From NCBI RefSeq assembly GCF_963678975.1, contig NC_089281.1, positions 29,972,559 through 30,036,558 of the forward strand: DNA of 64,000 nt, read 5' to 3'. The position numbers were made by a program, and so were the translations under genes. The DNA comes from Dysidea avara. Taxonomy: Eukaryota; Porifera; Demospongiae; Dictyoceratida; Dysideidae. Under the pieces are notes generated by a model. The model worked only from the letters and a program-made list of their open reading frames with translations, was not told the origin of the DNA and did no database searches. This document shows, piece after piece, positions 45,799 through 58,400 of the stretch. The first letter of the stretch is position 1. Each line of letters begins with the position of its first letter.

Positions 45799-48544
45799 GT
45801 GACAATTCTGGACCAAAAACATCAGCATGGAAATGTACAGGAAATGTCAGTGTTGAATTTACTATATTGTTGTGAAGGTGGTGGTGGTGTTTTTACATGT
45901 GTCAATGATGAATTCAGTGCATCCGAAGTTCCATCACTAGACACGGATGCTGAACTTGTATGGGTTAAGATAACTTTAGCTAAGGATGATCCTATTTTTA
46001 TTTGTTCATATTATCGTTCTCCTAACAGTATGCAACACTCATTAATACAACTTCAGGAATCCCTTAACAAAGTGATAAATAATTCCACCCATTTTCCTAG
46101 CATAATCTTGGCTGGAGATTTTAATCTCCAAGGAATAGTTTGGTTAGATAGTAATGGCCAACTGGGACAAAACCCAGCTTACAGCTATGCATTAAATTCT
46201 CTGTTTTTGGATATTATTTATGACAGTAGTCTAGAACAATTTGTTACAGATCCAAACAGGAATGAGAATATCCTAGATCTGGTTTTACCTCCCTTCCAAT
46301 CGTCTCTGAAACGTCTGTTGTTCCAGGAATGTCAGACCATGAGGCGGTATTATTCATTGTTAATGTTGAGGCTTATGTACCTCAGAATGTGACAGAACAT
46401 ACTGTATTCTTGTATCATAAGGGAAATATTGACGCAATCAGAAAAGATATGATAGATTTGTACAATACTTATATTTCAGTTGACTAGGACTGTGGAGGAG
46501 AATTGGCAACTATTCAAGACAGGCTTGTGAGAAAGTATTACTAACTATGTACCACAAAAAGCCATCAGAAACCAGAAAAGCTTACCATGGATAAACGATA
46601 AACCATGACATTAAACGTTGTATGAAACAAAGAAAACGCCTTTAATAATCGTGTAAAAAGAACTAATAAACATGAAGACTGGGCTGCATACTGCGTTCAG
46701 AAAGTAATGAAGTGAATAGTAAACTGGAGTTAGCACACTCTTCCTACTGTAGAAGAATGTTTGATGATTCTTTTTCTGGCAATCGCAGACAGTTTTGGAA
46801 GTACATCAAAGCTAAACGCAAAGATTCATCAGGAATTTCTCCTTTACTTGTGAATGGTTCCATAGTATCTGATCCACAGGGAAAAGCTGCTGCTTTAAGT
46901 GATCAACTCCAGTCTGTATTTACCCTAGAGGACACAACAAATATACCTAAATTGGATGACAACAGTTTTATTACTCCTATGCCAGCAATTTCTTTTTCAA
47001 CCAGTGGTATACAAACTTTGTTACATAACCTCAACCCAAACAAGGCTCAAGGCCCTGATAAGATAGCCCCCTTATATTAAAGAACTGTGCTGCAGAAATA
47101 GCTCCTATATTAGGAATTATTTTTAAACAGTCACTAAACTCAGGGGTTCTCCCTTCTGACTGGCTTATTGCAAATGTCTGTCCTGTCTTTAAGAAAGGTA
47201 ACCGTAGCACGCCATCTAATTATCGTCCCATTTCCTTAACATCATCTTGTTGTAAGATAATGTAACATACAATATTTCACTCTATAATGGATCATGTTCA
47301 ACATAATAACATTTTAATTGATAAATCAACATGGATTTAGGTCAGGATTTTCCTGCCAAACACAATCAATCTCATTGGTAGAAGACATATCCCATGCAAT
47401 GGACGTGATACTATTGGATTTTAGTAAAGCTTTTGACACTGTCCCTCACATACGTCTCCTTAACAAGCTCCAAAATTGTAAAATTGATAATCTTATGACT
47501 TGGATCAAATCCTGGCTTACCCAACGCACACAATCTGTTGTTGTAGATGGTACTAGTTCCTCACAGGTTTCTGTACTATCAGGTGTGCCTCAAGGGACTG
47601 TTTTGGGTCCCTTATTGTTTTTATTATACATTAATGATATTGCAAATAAAGTGTCATCTTCAATTTGTCTGTTTTCTGATGACTGCATCTTATACAGAGT
47701 TATCAAGTGTGAAAATGATTCTATTATCCTTCAGTGTGATCCTAATCTATTATCTCAGTGGGCAACACTTTGGCAAATTAAGTTCAATGTGTAATAATTC
47801 GATACTCTCGATCACTTAATCCATTTCAATATGACTACCAACTACATAATCATATTCTAGAAGTAAGAGATGAGCATTTGTATTTGGGTGTCCTGCTACA
47901 CCAATCCCTATCATGGTCTAATCATATTACTAGAACTACTGCAAAAGCATCACAATTATTCAACCTTTTAAGATGTAACTTGAGTAATTGTTCTCCCTCA
48001 GTTAAAGCCACCGCCTACCTTACTATAGTTCGTCCTGTTTTAGAGTATGCAGCATCAGTATGGGACCCATACCAACAAAATGACATCTTATCCCTAGAAA
48101 AGGTCCAATGTAGAGCTGCTCAGTGGACACTGTCTGACTATAATAGACTTAGCAGTGTAACTGATATGCTAGAGATTTTGGATTGGCCATCACTTGAATC
48201 TAGCCGAAGAATTGGTCAACTACAAACATTTTATAAAGGGATCAACAACTTATCAGGATATCCATTCTGCCATATTTCTTGTCAACTCAACGTTCCACCA
48301 GACACCACCACACTCACCACTTTATCCAACCCAGTACACGGTCCAGTTATGACCAACATTCTTTTTTTCCAAGAACAATCAAAGATTGGAACAGCTTGCC
48401 AGTATCTGTCATAGAATCAGAAAACATAGATAATTACTTATTATCTAACTAATTGTTTGTTGTATATTCGATGTGTATGTGTGATTTCTTTGGGGTGTTG
48501 ATCGCCCCCTGCATGGGTGCATCAGCAATTGCCGTTTTCCCAGT
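45799..48544 (+). mobile_element. Decayed LINE (endonuclease + reverse transcriptase), frameshifted
   Basis: Plus-strand pieces in colinear order. 45799-46392 has an apurinic-like endonuclease with ICSYYRSPNS and IILAGDFNLQGIVW. 46712-47080 is a linker with RRQFWKYIKAKRKDSSGISP and NPNKAQGPDKI. About 47085-47250 has NYRPISLTSSCCKI. 47318-47794 is the RT core with VILLDFSKAFDTVPH, LSGVPQGTVLGPLLFLLYIN and an altered FSDDC box. 47878-48414 has LGVLLHQSLSWSNHI and TIVRPVLEYAASVWDPY. Several frameshifts and stops make it inactive. The end is followed by AATAAATAAATC (48545), an A-rich tail. The arrangement fits CR1/Jockey-like LINEs; the clade is not certain. Confidence 0.85.
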
Positions 48545-48560
48545 AACAATAAATAAATCA

Positions 48561-49206
48561 AACCTGGAGTAAACCTGCATACCATAAATACATGTGACAT
48601 TTCCTCTCTGCCAAAAATTTGACATGTTAGATTTTCTGCAGAAATTTGACAAGATTTTCTAAGTCAAGGACACATGGCATGTAGTGAGATTTCCTATCCT
48701 AAGCAATCTCATTTTAGTCCGAGATTGTCACTCCAACTGCTGTCATACCTGATTACTGTAACACTTTACAGATTAGGATAAGGTCCCTGTGTAGTTGGAA
48801 ATGCAATATATACGGTACATAGACTCCATTATAGGCCAAGGACATGTCATGTAAATTTCATATTTACTGGACATTTCCTACAGTAACAGGAAATGTGATA
48901 ACCCAAAAGCACAATGAAACAATATATTAGTAATATAGGTTTCTTATATATTTTGCAAACGCTATTATAGGAGGTAAGCTAGCTGGTTGTCTGTTTCTTG
49001 CATGTCCATAATAAAGGTCACGTAATGTCATGAGTCCTAAACTGGTAATGCCCACTGGCATCAGCAAATGTGATGATGACACATGACATTTCCTAGACAG
49101 GAAATTTGCATTTTGACAGCACAAATTATATACTCTTGATTTCATGTATACTGGAAATGTAGCTTTCTTCCTATGAGCAGCACACATACACATAGACACT
49201 ATAGTT
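48561..49206. other. Intergenic, no gene seen
   Basis: AT-rich sequence with repeated GACATTTCCT/AGGAAAT words in both orientations (CATGTGACATTTCCTC, GGACATTTCCTACAG, ACATGACATTTCCTAG). This may be a decayed inverted-repeat element. Confidence 0.4.
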
Positions 49207-49362
49207 ACCTTATATAGACACTATGGCTACCTTATATAGACACTATGGCTACATTATATAGACACTATGGCTACATTATATAGACAATATGGCTACCTTA
49301 TATAGACAATATGGTTACCTTATATAGACAATATGGCTACCTTATATAGACAATATGGCTAC
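49207..49362. repeat. 22-bp tandem repeat, 7 copies
   Basis: The unit is ACCTTATATAGACACTATGG + CT. Later copies have CAATATGG in place of CACTATGG, showing directional homogenisation. It lies just downstream of the DBNL stop codon (3' side). Confidence 0.95.
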
Positions 49363-49462
49363 CTTAACATTTATATATAATCAGGACACAACATGATTAC
49401 AAAGTGTCTACAGTATCAGTAAAAAACAAACAAACAATTGTGTCCATCTTGTTATTCAGATA

Positions 49463-52400
49463 CTAAAGTAGTTCTACATAATTAGCAGGGAATAGGCCGA
49501 GGTTTCCATCAGGACCTCTTCCCTTCCACCAGCCCTCATCAATTTGCTCTATCTCAGTGATGATGTCATCAGGATCAAATGTTATCTCATCATCTCCAGC
49601 TACAAAAAAGTAATAAGCTAATTTAAAACAAGAACACACACACACACAAAAACAGATACATTATCTCTTTGTCTCTGCCTACATATCAGAGTTGACCCAG
49701 ATAGTTGTCTAGATGGAACCCAAATCTGACCCGTTTAATTAAAATAGGCATTGGGTATGATGATGTTGGCAGCAGTTTAGTAGTATAGTTCATATGAAGG
49801 AAAATGAGTAGCTTATGTTGTAAGCAAGTACTAACAGAACTATTAAACTTTACCATTCACCTGTACTCATCAATAACTGATACGTGGGAATGGCTTCAAA
49901 TAGCAATATGGAATTTCTTACTACTGTTAAGTGATTGTTCTTCATTTGAAACTGCTCCCGAACTGCAGCTCAACTAGTTGCAACTTGATTTTTTGGATTG
50001 GCACTTATCTAGTTGGGTTGATACTTTAAGCCTTGATATGTACTCATTTGGACGCATTCAAGTGAACTGTACATTTTCATTGGAAAATCTTCGTTTCAAG
50101 ACAATTTTATTAAAACCATAGTGCATTTGAAAGTTTATGTCTTTCTAAATCTAACGGCGTGGTGATCCCCAGCAAACCCCGCTGACTTGGCTGGTAACAA
50201 AGCCAGAGTTTAAAGTACCAATAAAATAACTTACGCAAAATCAGTTTTATTGAGAAAGGTAATACAGCGATCTCAGTGTAACGTAGTGAAGGGTCGTTCT
50301 CAGTGAAACGTAGTGAAGGGTCGTTGTTTCATTATAGAAAACGTACGTGACAAGTCTGGTGAAGTTGTATACATCAAATCACAATTTGTTAATTCACCCC
50401 GAATCTCAAGTGCCTTAAGAAAACAAAGTACATAACCTTGAAGCCTACGTGAAGGATGATCTGAATATCTAACAAACTCCAGTGAACCCCTTCGTTTTTC
50501 AGTTTAGTATTGCGACTATTGAGGGTCATGTGAAATACCAAAGAAAAGAATGCAATTAAGAGCAATATATTTAAGTTGCGCTTATAGTGTGTCCAACCTC
50601 TTCTGATATGTACTGTATTTGACTGGTTAATAGCCGCGGCTACGATAACTTTCAGCAAGCACAACCCTGCGGCTACTATCCGAGGGCGGCTACTATCCGA
50701 GGGCGGCTACTATCCGAGGGCGGCTACTATGGGCTTGTGTGGCAGCAGCCCACAGTGTTTATACAGATTCACGAGTGACTGACTTTGTTTAATCATCTGT
50801 CAATACTGTCATTCATTTTAGCTTCTCTCAAAATCCTTTGCCTGGCTTCTGCTTCAAACATGTCTAGTCAACACTTGCAGCAGTATGTTCAGATACAAGC
50901 CACTGCTCTTATCCGAGGGTGGCTCTAATTACAATAATTTTAGACTGTGGAGTGGCTACAATCTGGGGGTGGATATTGTACGAGCCGCGGTTATTAACCG
51001 GTCAAATATGGTAGTAAGGATTAACTGATGAACTTTCATGTAGTCAACATTCAGTAGCATCACAGTTAAATTCCACCAAAATTGTGGATCTTCACACCAA
51101 AATTGGGGATGCCCCCCAACCACAAGCTTTGCATTTCGGTACTTTGCCCCCTTCAGCTTAATAATCTGGATTAAGCCCTGTCATTGCATTCTTCTTTAAC
51201 CAGAAGCCTTGTGAGTTATAAATAATAGTTAGACATCAAAACACAGGGTTCTACGGAATGAAGTAACCCAAATGGCCCTGTGTTGTGGCGCACAAGCAAA
51301 GCAAGGGCTCTACTACAGGGCCTGAGGGTTTCTAAATTCTGTGGAACCCTGAGTTTGGTTGTTTAACTATTATAATTTAGACCACAGCTCGCTGGTGTAC
51401 CTTCATAGCTGCTTGTGACATGAGAAATGTAGGGTTCATTGTAGAAACAAGCCCAATACACCTCCCTGTAACAGGGGGTGACACACAGGCACCCACTGTA
51501 GGTAGATCTGTGACCACGGTCAAAGTCCAAGTCAAAGCCACCAAATTTGTGCCAAGTTAATGATCAAAGGTAAAAATCTCCAACCCACAATTGAAAATTA
51601 CTGAAATATTGTCACTAAGTCACTAATCAAATATCGAGAAAGGCACATAGTGACAGGTCAAAGATAAATTTCGACAGGTCAAGAGTTTGACCGCAGTCGC
51701 AGATCTACCTACAGCGCGCACCTATGTGACAACCCCTTGTAATAGAACTTGCTATCCAGTTAAATGCTCATGGGTTACCAATGTTACAGGTGTGTGATTG
51801 CCATGTTTTGTATCAGGGATCTCTTGAGACATGAACAAGGAATCTACAGGATGTAGATACCTGTATGTAGCCAATGAAATTTGAGCATTCCACCTTGCTG
51901 TGATGTAATCGAACTTAAATAGCCACCTATATAAAAGAACTTTGCATGGGAGGATCAAAGCAAAAAAGTGTTTTACATTCGCCATACAAGCACAAGTGTT
52001 CTATATTGGGCAGTTATAGAACACTTTAATAGACCACAGTTCTATATCAGGTAGTTATAGAACTGCCAGGTCTATTTTTGTAGGCTGATAGCCTACTTTG
52101 AGGGAGTAATCATCACTCATTCTGGCCAGTACAACCAATCAACCAAGCCAGTGTAGGCTGATAGCCTGACTGTGCTGGCTGACCAGTCAACCCAACCAGT
52201 AAGAGCAAAACCACTGGATTTAATTATAGACACACTTGAAAATTTCAATGATGGTTGCTTGTGGTCAGCAGCAGTGAACGTTCTTACTACGTTTTGTTCA
52301 CATAAATGGACGAGTCCTAGGAATATCATGGAAATATGCTTATTAAAGTACCACAATCGAAACTTTTAGTATTGAGAAGACAGACTAGACTCACAAAACA

Positions 52401-55400
52401 ACTAATGAACAGTACACAGGTGAAACACAGGCATGAGGCCTATTCTACTGATGATGACACTACTCTGTGAGTTTATAATTGTTTCGTGTGTCTTGTGTGT
52501 ACCTCAAGTTGAAAGTTCTCTATACCAGATAAAGCACTGCCTTCGTTCGTGCTATACGAGAAATATAGCACTCAAAGAGTGGTCTCGAGACGAAATATAG
52601 CACTTCGCTTTGCCTCATGTTATATTTGTCTCTCGCCCACTCTATTCGTGCTATATTTCCTGTATAGCACAAGCAAAGGCAGTGCTTTATCTGGTATAGA
52701 GAACTTTCAACTTGAAATACACACAAGACACACAAAACAATTAGAAACTCTCAGAGTAGTGTTATCATCGGTAGAATAGGCATTGCACCTGTGTTTCACC
52801 TGCGTCGCACTGTGCTGCGCCTTCATTAATCGTTTTGTGAGTCTAGTCCGTCTTCTCAATACTAAAAGTTTTGATTGTGGTACTTTAATAAGTATATTTC
52901 CACGATATTCCTAGGACTCCTCCATTTATTTGAACAAAACGTAGTAAAAACGTTCACTGCTGCTGACCACAAGCAACCATCATCGAAATCTTCAAGTGTG
53001 TCTATAATTAAATCCAGTGGTTTTGCTCTTACTGGTTGGGTTGACTGGTAAGCCAACGCCGTCAGGCTATCAGCCTACACTGGCTTGGTTGTACTGGCCA
53101 GAATGAGTGATGATTACTCCCTCAAAGTAGGCTATCAGCCTACAAAATAGACCTGGCAGTTCTATAACTACCTGATATAGAACTGTGGTCTATTAAAGTG
53201 TTCTATAACTGCCCAATATAGAACACTTTTTGCTTTGATCCTCCCACACAAAGTTTTTTATATATATCTTGTTTCATTACTTATCACAAGATCCCTATTC
53301 CATATTAAATCATGACCAGCTGACCCATTGACTCATTGAATTCCATCTTCTGTTATCTATAGTAAGGCCATCTTCTGTTATCTATAGTAAGGCCATCTTC
53401 TGTTATCTATAGTAAGGCCATCATCTTCTGTTATCTATAGTAAGGCCATCTTCTGTTATCTATAGTAAGGCCATCATCTTCTGTTATCTATAGTAAGGCC
53501 ATCTTCTGTTATCTATAGTAAGGCCATCTTCTGTTATCTATAGTAAGGCCATCTTCTGTTATCTATAGTAAGGCCATCTTCTGTTATCTATAGTAAGGCC
53601 ATCTTCTGTTATCTATAGTAAGGCCATCTTCTGTTATCTATAGTAAGGCCATCTTCTGTTATCTATAGTAAGGCCACTATTTAACAACAATTTTCTGTTT
53701 TTCATCAGTGCTGCTACTATTAAAAATTATTTGTCTGATTGATGAAATATTGAACATGTGCAATTAGACTGCTGCACTGATACAGGAGCTATCTTATGGA
53801 TTATAGCCAAGAGATTTATTCAAGCCAGTAATACAGAGAGTTGAGGTATGAAAATAAGTCTAGCTTGGCGTATTGTGGCAAGTAGTAGAGATAACGGATA
53901 ATGGCAATGACCCATCTGCACTCTACATTTGATAAAAAATAGAACATCACCAAATAGAGGCCAAAGTTTCAGTCTGTTGTGTTGAATACTTATAACTTGT
54001 GACTGACAAACTACGAAGATGGGACTTGGTTCAATCTGTTTACTATGAACTGGTGAGTTCCTACAATTCTCTGTGTGCACAAAGTTCCAACACAATTGTA
54101 AACATAATTTCTACTGCATTGTAAGTAAGTGCTCATAACTCATGTGCCATTTAATGTAGGATCACAAAAATTCATGAATAGGAAAATCGGATGTTTGAGC
54201 CTTACAAGTGCAGCTACATCCCTCTTTGTGCTTCAAATATATTTTGTGGCATCTAAATATGTTGCTCTAAGGTGAAAATTAACACCTTGGTATGGTTTCC
54301 TTGCATGAAGAAGAGGATGATTATATAATGTACCTAAAAGGAAAGGAAGACACTGTCGAAAGACATAAGCCACATGTGAGTTCATTATTTATTGTAGAAG
54401 CCACTGCTTTCTTTAACCTCTAGCTTTGCGACTGTGGGCAGGCAGGCAGGCAAGGCAAGGCAAGGCAAGGCAAGGCAAGGCAAGGCAAGGCAGGCAAGGC
54501 AGGATTGAGTACTATTACACAGTATGATATACACATGCAGGGGTTCTCAAAACAAGGCTGGTCATCAGTCCGAAGTAAGCTGATGACTGTTCTAATAGAG
54601 TAATTGTTTCTGCTCAACCATGCAATGATCCACGTAGATGCTATAATCAGAAATTATTAGTTAACTTCAGCACAAACACATACACAAATAATAGCTAACC
54701 AGCTTGGTAGTCATAGACAGCCCTTGCCTTCAGTCCACCTCCATCCTATAATAATGACATCATTATGATGATGATGTCATAATACATCACATGATAACTT
54801 ACAGCCTGAGGCATAGCTTCATCATAAATATCACTTTCATCCTGTGGGAAAATAAAGCCCATAATTATATGGAAAGATACTTGTGGAGGCTTCTCTAAGA
54901 AGTAACAATAAATCATCACTTAACAAGGGGGATGGATAAAACCCGGACCGGACCAAATTTCAACTCTTAAAGTTAGCCGATTCACACAATAAACTAATAT
55001 TATACACTACTCACCTTGTAACAACTCTGCCAAGAATAATATTGTGAAGGGGTTAGCATTTAATGGAATCCGCACGAAACAATATCCACTCTTTTAAACA
55101 ATGCAACTATGCTACATTGCTTTTAAATAATTTCACTACATAGTCATTACAAAACTGAGTGTTTTTCCTGCTATTCTTGTATATAATGAACTCTGACTGC
55201 TCGAATTTATAAGAATCGTGTAGTACTGACAAGCTAATGGTAGTCTTTTGAATTAAAAGGTGCTTATACACTAGTACGTAGCTAACCTTTCTCTTCCTTA
55301 GTCATTCTCACCAAAGTTTATTCCAAAGTGAACCGCAGCGCTACCTTCAGCTTGTCAATGCAATTATAGTACTAGCTACACGATTCTAATAAATTCAAGC

Positions 55401-58400
55401 AGTCAATTGTGTCAGGGAGTTCATATATGCAAGAATAGCAGGAAGAACACTTTTGGTTCTGTAGCGACTGTGTATTTAAAAAGCAATGTGGCGTAGTTAC
55501 ATTGTGTAAAAGAGTGGATATTGTTTCGTGCAGATTCCATTAAAGGCTAGCCCCTTCGCGATAGCATTCTTGGCAGAGTTGCTACAAGGTGAGTAGTGTA
55601 TATTGTTAGTTTATTGTGTGAATCAGTTTACTTGAGGAGATGAAATATGGTCCGTCCAGTCCAGGTTTTATCCATCCCCTTAACAAACACTGAAATGTTC
55701 ATGACTTTACAGTAATTTATTTTTCTTGGAAACATTCAGCACAGAATAGAAATATGGTAAACACATGTTAAATCTGGTCATTGTGTAATTGCTAAGATAC
55801 ACTACTTGTGTGTGACCCAGCTACCTGCTGGAAAGATTTGAGTTCAAGGTGACCTATCTTGTATATCAGTTGGAGACTGTCACAGTCTCCACTACTGGTC
55901 TGATCCACTTTTTGTGACTGCTCTATTAGAGTGTTTGTGAAAACCTTGAAATGTGATTGACTGTCAAGGCACAATAAGATCAATAATAAGATTGGCTGAC
56001 TGGCTTTGTCTGGTTCCTGCTTCAAAAGTATCTTATCAGTTCTTAAATTAAAAAACAAGTAATTGAATGTACAGAGGTTATCTGTTTACGTCATTTTAAA
56101 TTAGTAATGAAAGTGTTTTTGAGACAAAATTAATGGGACTCGTGTCAGAAAACAATTTTTATATGGAAAATATTTACAGAGGGTATGGTGTGTCATTAAT
56201 TCAAGACTGTGATAAGACGTGTTGACAGCACATTCATCAACAAACTACACAGTGATCAACACAACTACACACTGATCAACACATCATCAATAGTAAATAC
56301 ACACACTTACTGGTTGTGGCATGGCCTCATCATAAATATCATCCGGCATGTCATTTGGCTGCTCAGGATTGATGGCAGTGTCATAAATATCAGACACTTC
56401 AGTGTGTGTTTGGGCAACTACATGTAACATAGAATAACCAGTGGAGACAAACCAGTGGAGATAACAAAGTCTATAATGTAGCTATTACAAACACACACAG
56501 AGGTACATGTACATATCATTACAGTGGATTATCCCAACTAGAAAAAGTACACAAGATCAAACACTATACAGGACTGATAGTTTAGTCACAAACAGTAACT
56601 ACAAACACACACAGTGGAACCTCTCATCTGGTAAGTCTGTTGTCCATATCTCAATAATGTCCATACAATGTATGTTAGTAATTTACTTAAATACAAGTAA
56701 TGTATAAGTTAGTGCTATATACACTGTTTAGTGGGAAGAGGAGTAGGTTTCTACAAAGCACATGGTAACTGACTAAAACACGGAATGGACCAGAAAACAA
56801 ATTCATGGAAGAAAATAGTCTTAAAATCTATTTACCACAATTAGCCATTTGGACAGCATCTTGAAGCTCTACATATGTGACCCGCTGAGTGAAAACTGGC
56901 CATTTTCGCATAATTCTAATTTTGCTATAAAATCAAATTGAAATAAATGATAAACTACGATGAGTTGTACTCCCCATTATAGTAATAAAAGACACTCTCA
57001 CTCCAACTCACTATCTTCATAAGTACTATCAGGAATTCCAGGATGTGCAGTAGCATATTCAAAGTTGTCATGAGGTTCAGTGTGTATATCATCTGTGATG
57101 GTCGGGTGTGGTGGAGAGATGTCTTCAGGAGGGAAAGACGGAGCTGGTGGTTTGCTGGGCATAATTGGCTCTTTGGTAGGAATAATTGGCTCCTTAGTAG
57201 CTGCTGGCTGCTCAAAGGCTGCTCTCTGGGATTGGATGTTTGGTCTACTTGGAGGAGCATTCTAGGAAGAGACCAGAAATATTAACACCTCACTAAGTAA
57301 GACTATCTCATTATAGTGGCAATGTTTCAATGTAGACATAATCACAATAATTGATAGACTGGTCAAGAGTGATGGCTACAAATACTCAAGAGTTTAACAT
57401 GAACCACACATGGACTATTTGGAGTAACAACACTTTGAGTCACTTTCAATTTAGGGACTCAACCCAATGGCAGATCCAGGATGGGGCACTTGGGGTAAAA
57501 GCCCCCCCAACCTTAGTGGAAGAGAGCCATACTTGTTTTGATAGAAACACTATATACCTAATAAGCATTATTGTAAACTCACCTGAAATAAATCAAAGTT
57601 AAAACTCTCCCAGCACCTTTGTACATACTAAGCGTCTCTATAAATAATTATCGTGTTGCTGGTGTTTAAGACTTTCATAGCCTTTTAAATAGCTTTTAAG
57701 ACTTCACAACCATCTGCAAATTAATGAGAAACTCTACCTGCTAAAGAGTGATCACTAAAAGTACAGCAATTAGTGCTCTCCCCAACCACCCTACAACTTG
57801 TGCCCCTCCCCTTGCCAACTCCTGGATCCACCCCTGAAACCAGAACATAACTTTGCCCTGTCAAATAATAGTGTACAAATTGCTGTAACTAATAAGTGAA
57901 CTGGCATAAAACTTTATAAAGTAGTTAGTCATTAAAAGACATACTGCTAATATTCAAACAGTCGTTCAGGTACCACTTAAGGTCAGCCCGTACAAATCTT
58001 TAAGATCTACTGAATGACCAGTCAGTGTAGACTCTCTCAAGTACCTGTTCTGTGTCCTGATCATGTCTCTTCTGCTCCTGTATAGCTTTGTGTTTCTCTT
58101 CAGCAGCTCTGTGACGTTGAGCTTCTTCCTGAGCCTATTAAGATAAATGTTATAGTTACCATATTTATCCATACAGCAGCACCCTGGGAACAGTGTACTC
58201 TGAACACTATGTGAACACTATGGTCTAAAAGTGTTCAGAAAATGGAAAGTCGTTTATTTGTAAACAAAGCTTTATTCACTATATAAAACACACTAACAAA
58301 TATATGTACTAGCACTTGAAATACTCTTAACTGATAAGACTACATTACACAGATACACACCTCTCTTTCTTTCCTTTCCTTGTCTTCACGGACTCTATCT

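Noticed and set aside
52117..52356. 79-codon minus-strand frame in the palindrome
   Set aside because: Antisense to the mirrored frame, and neither shows signs of selection for coding.
56836..56880. Candidate extra DBNL exon ([15 protein letters not shown])
   Set aside because: Joining in the required phase gives a stop. Part of it matches the dispersed GTGACCCGCTGAG repeat seen again at 61.05 kb.
57043..57285. Plus-strand open frames rich in Trp/Gly
   Set aside because: Antisense shadow of the proline-rich DBNL exon 57261-57012.
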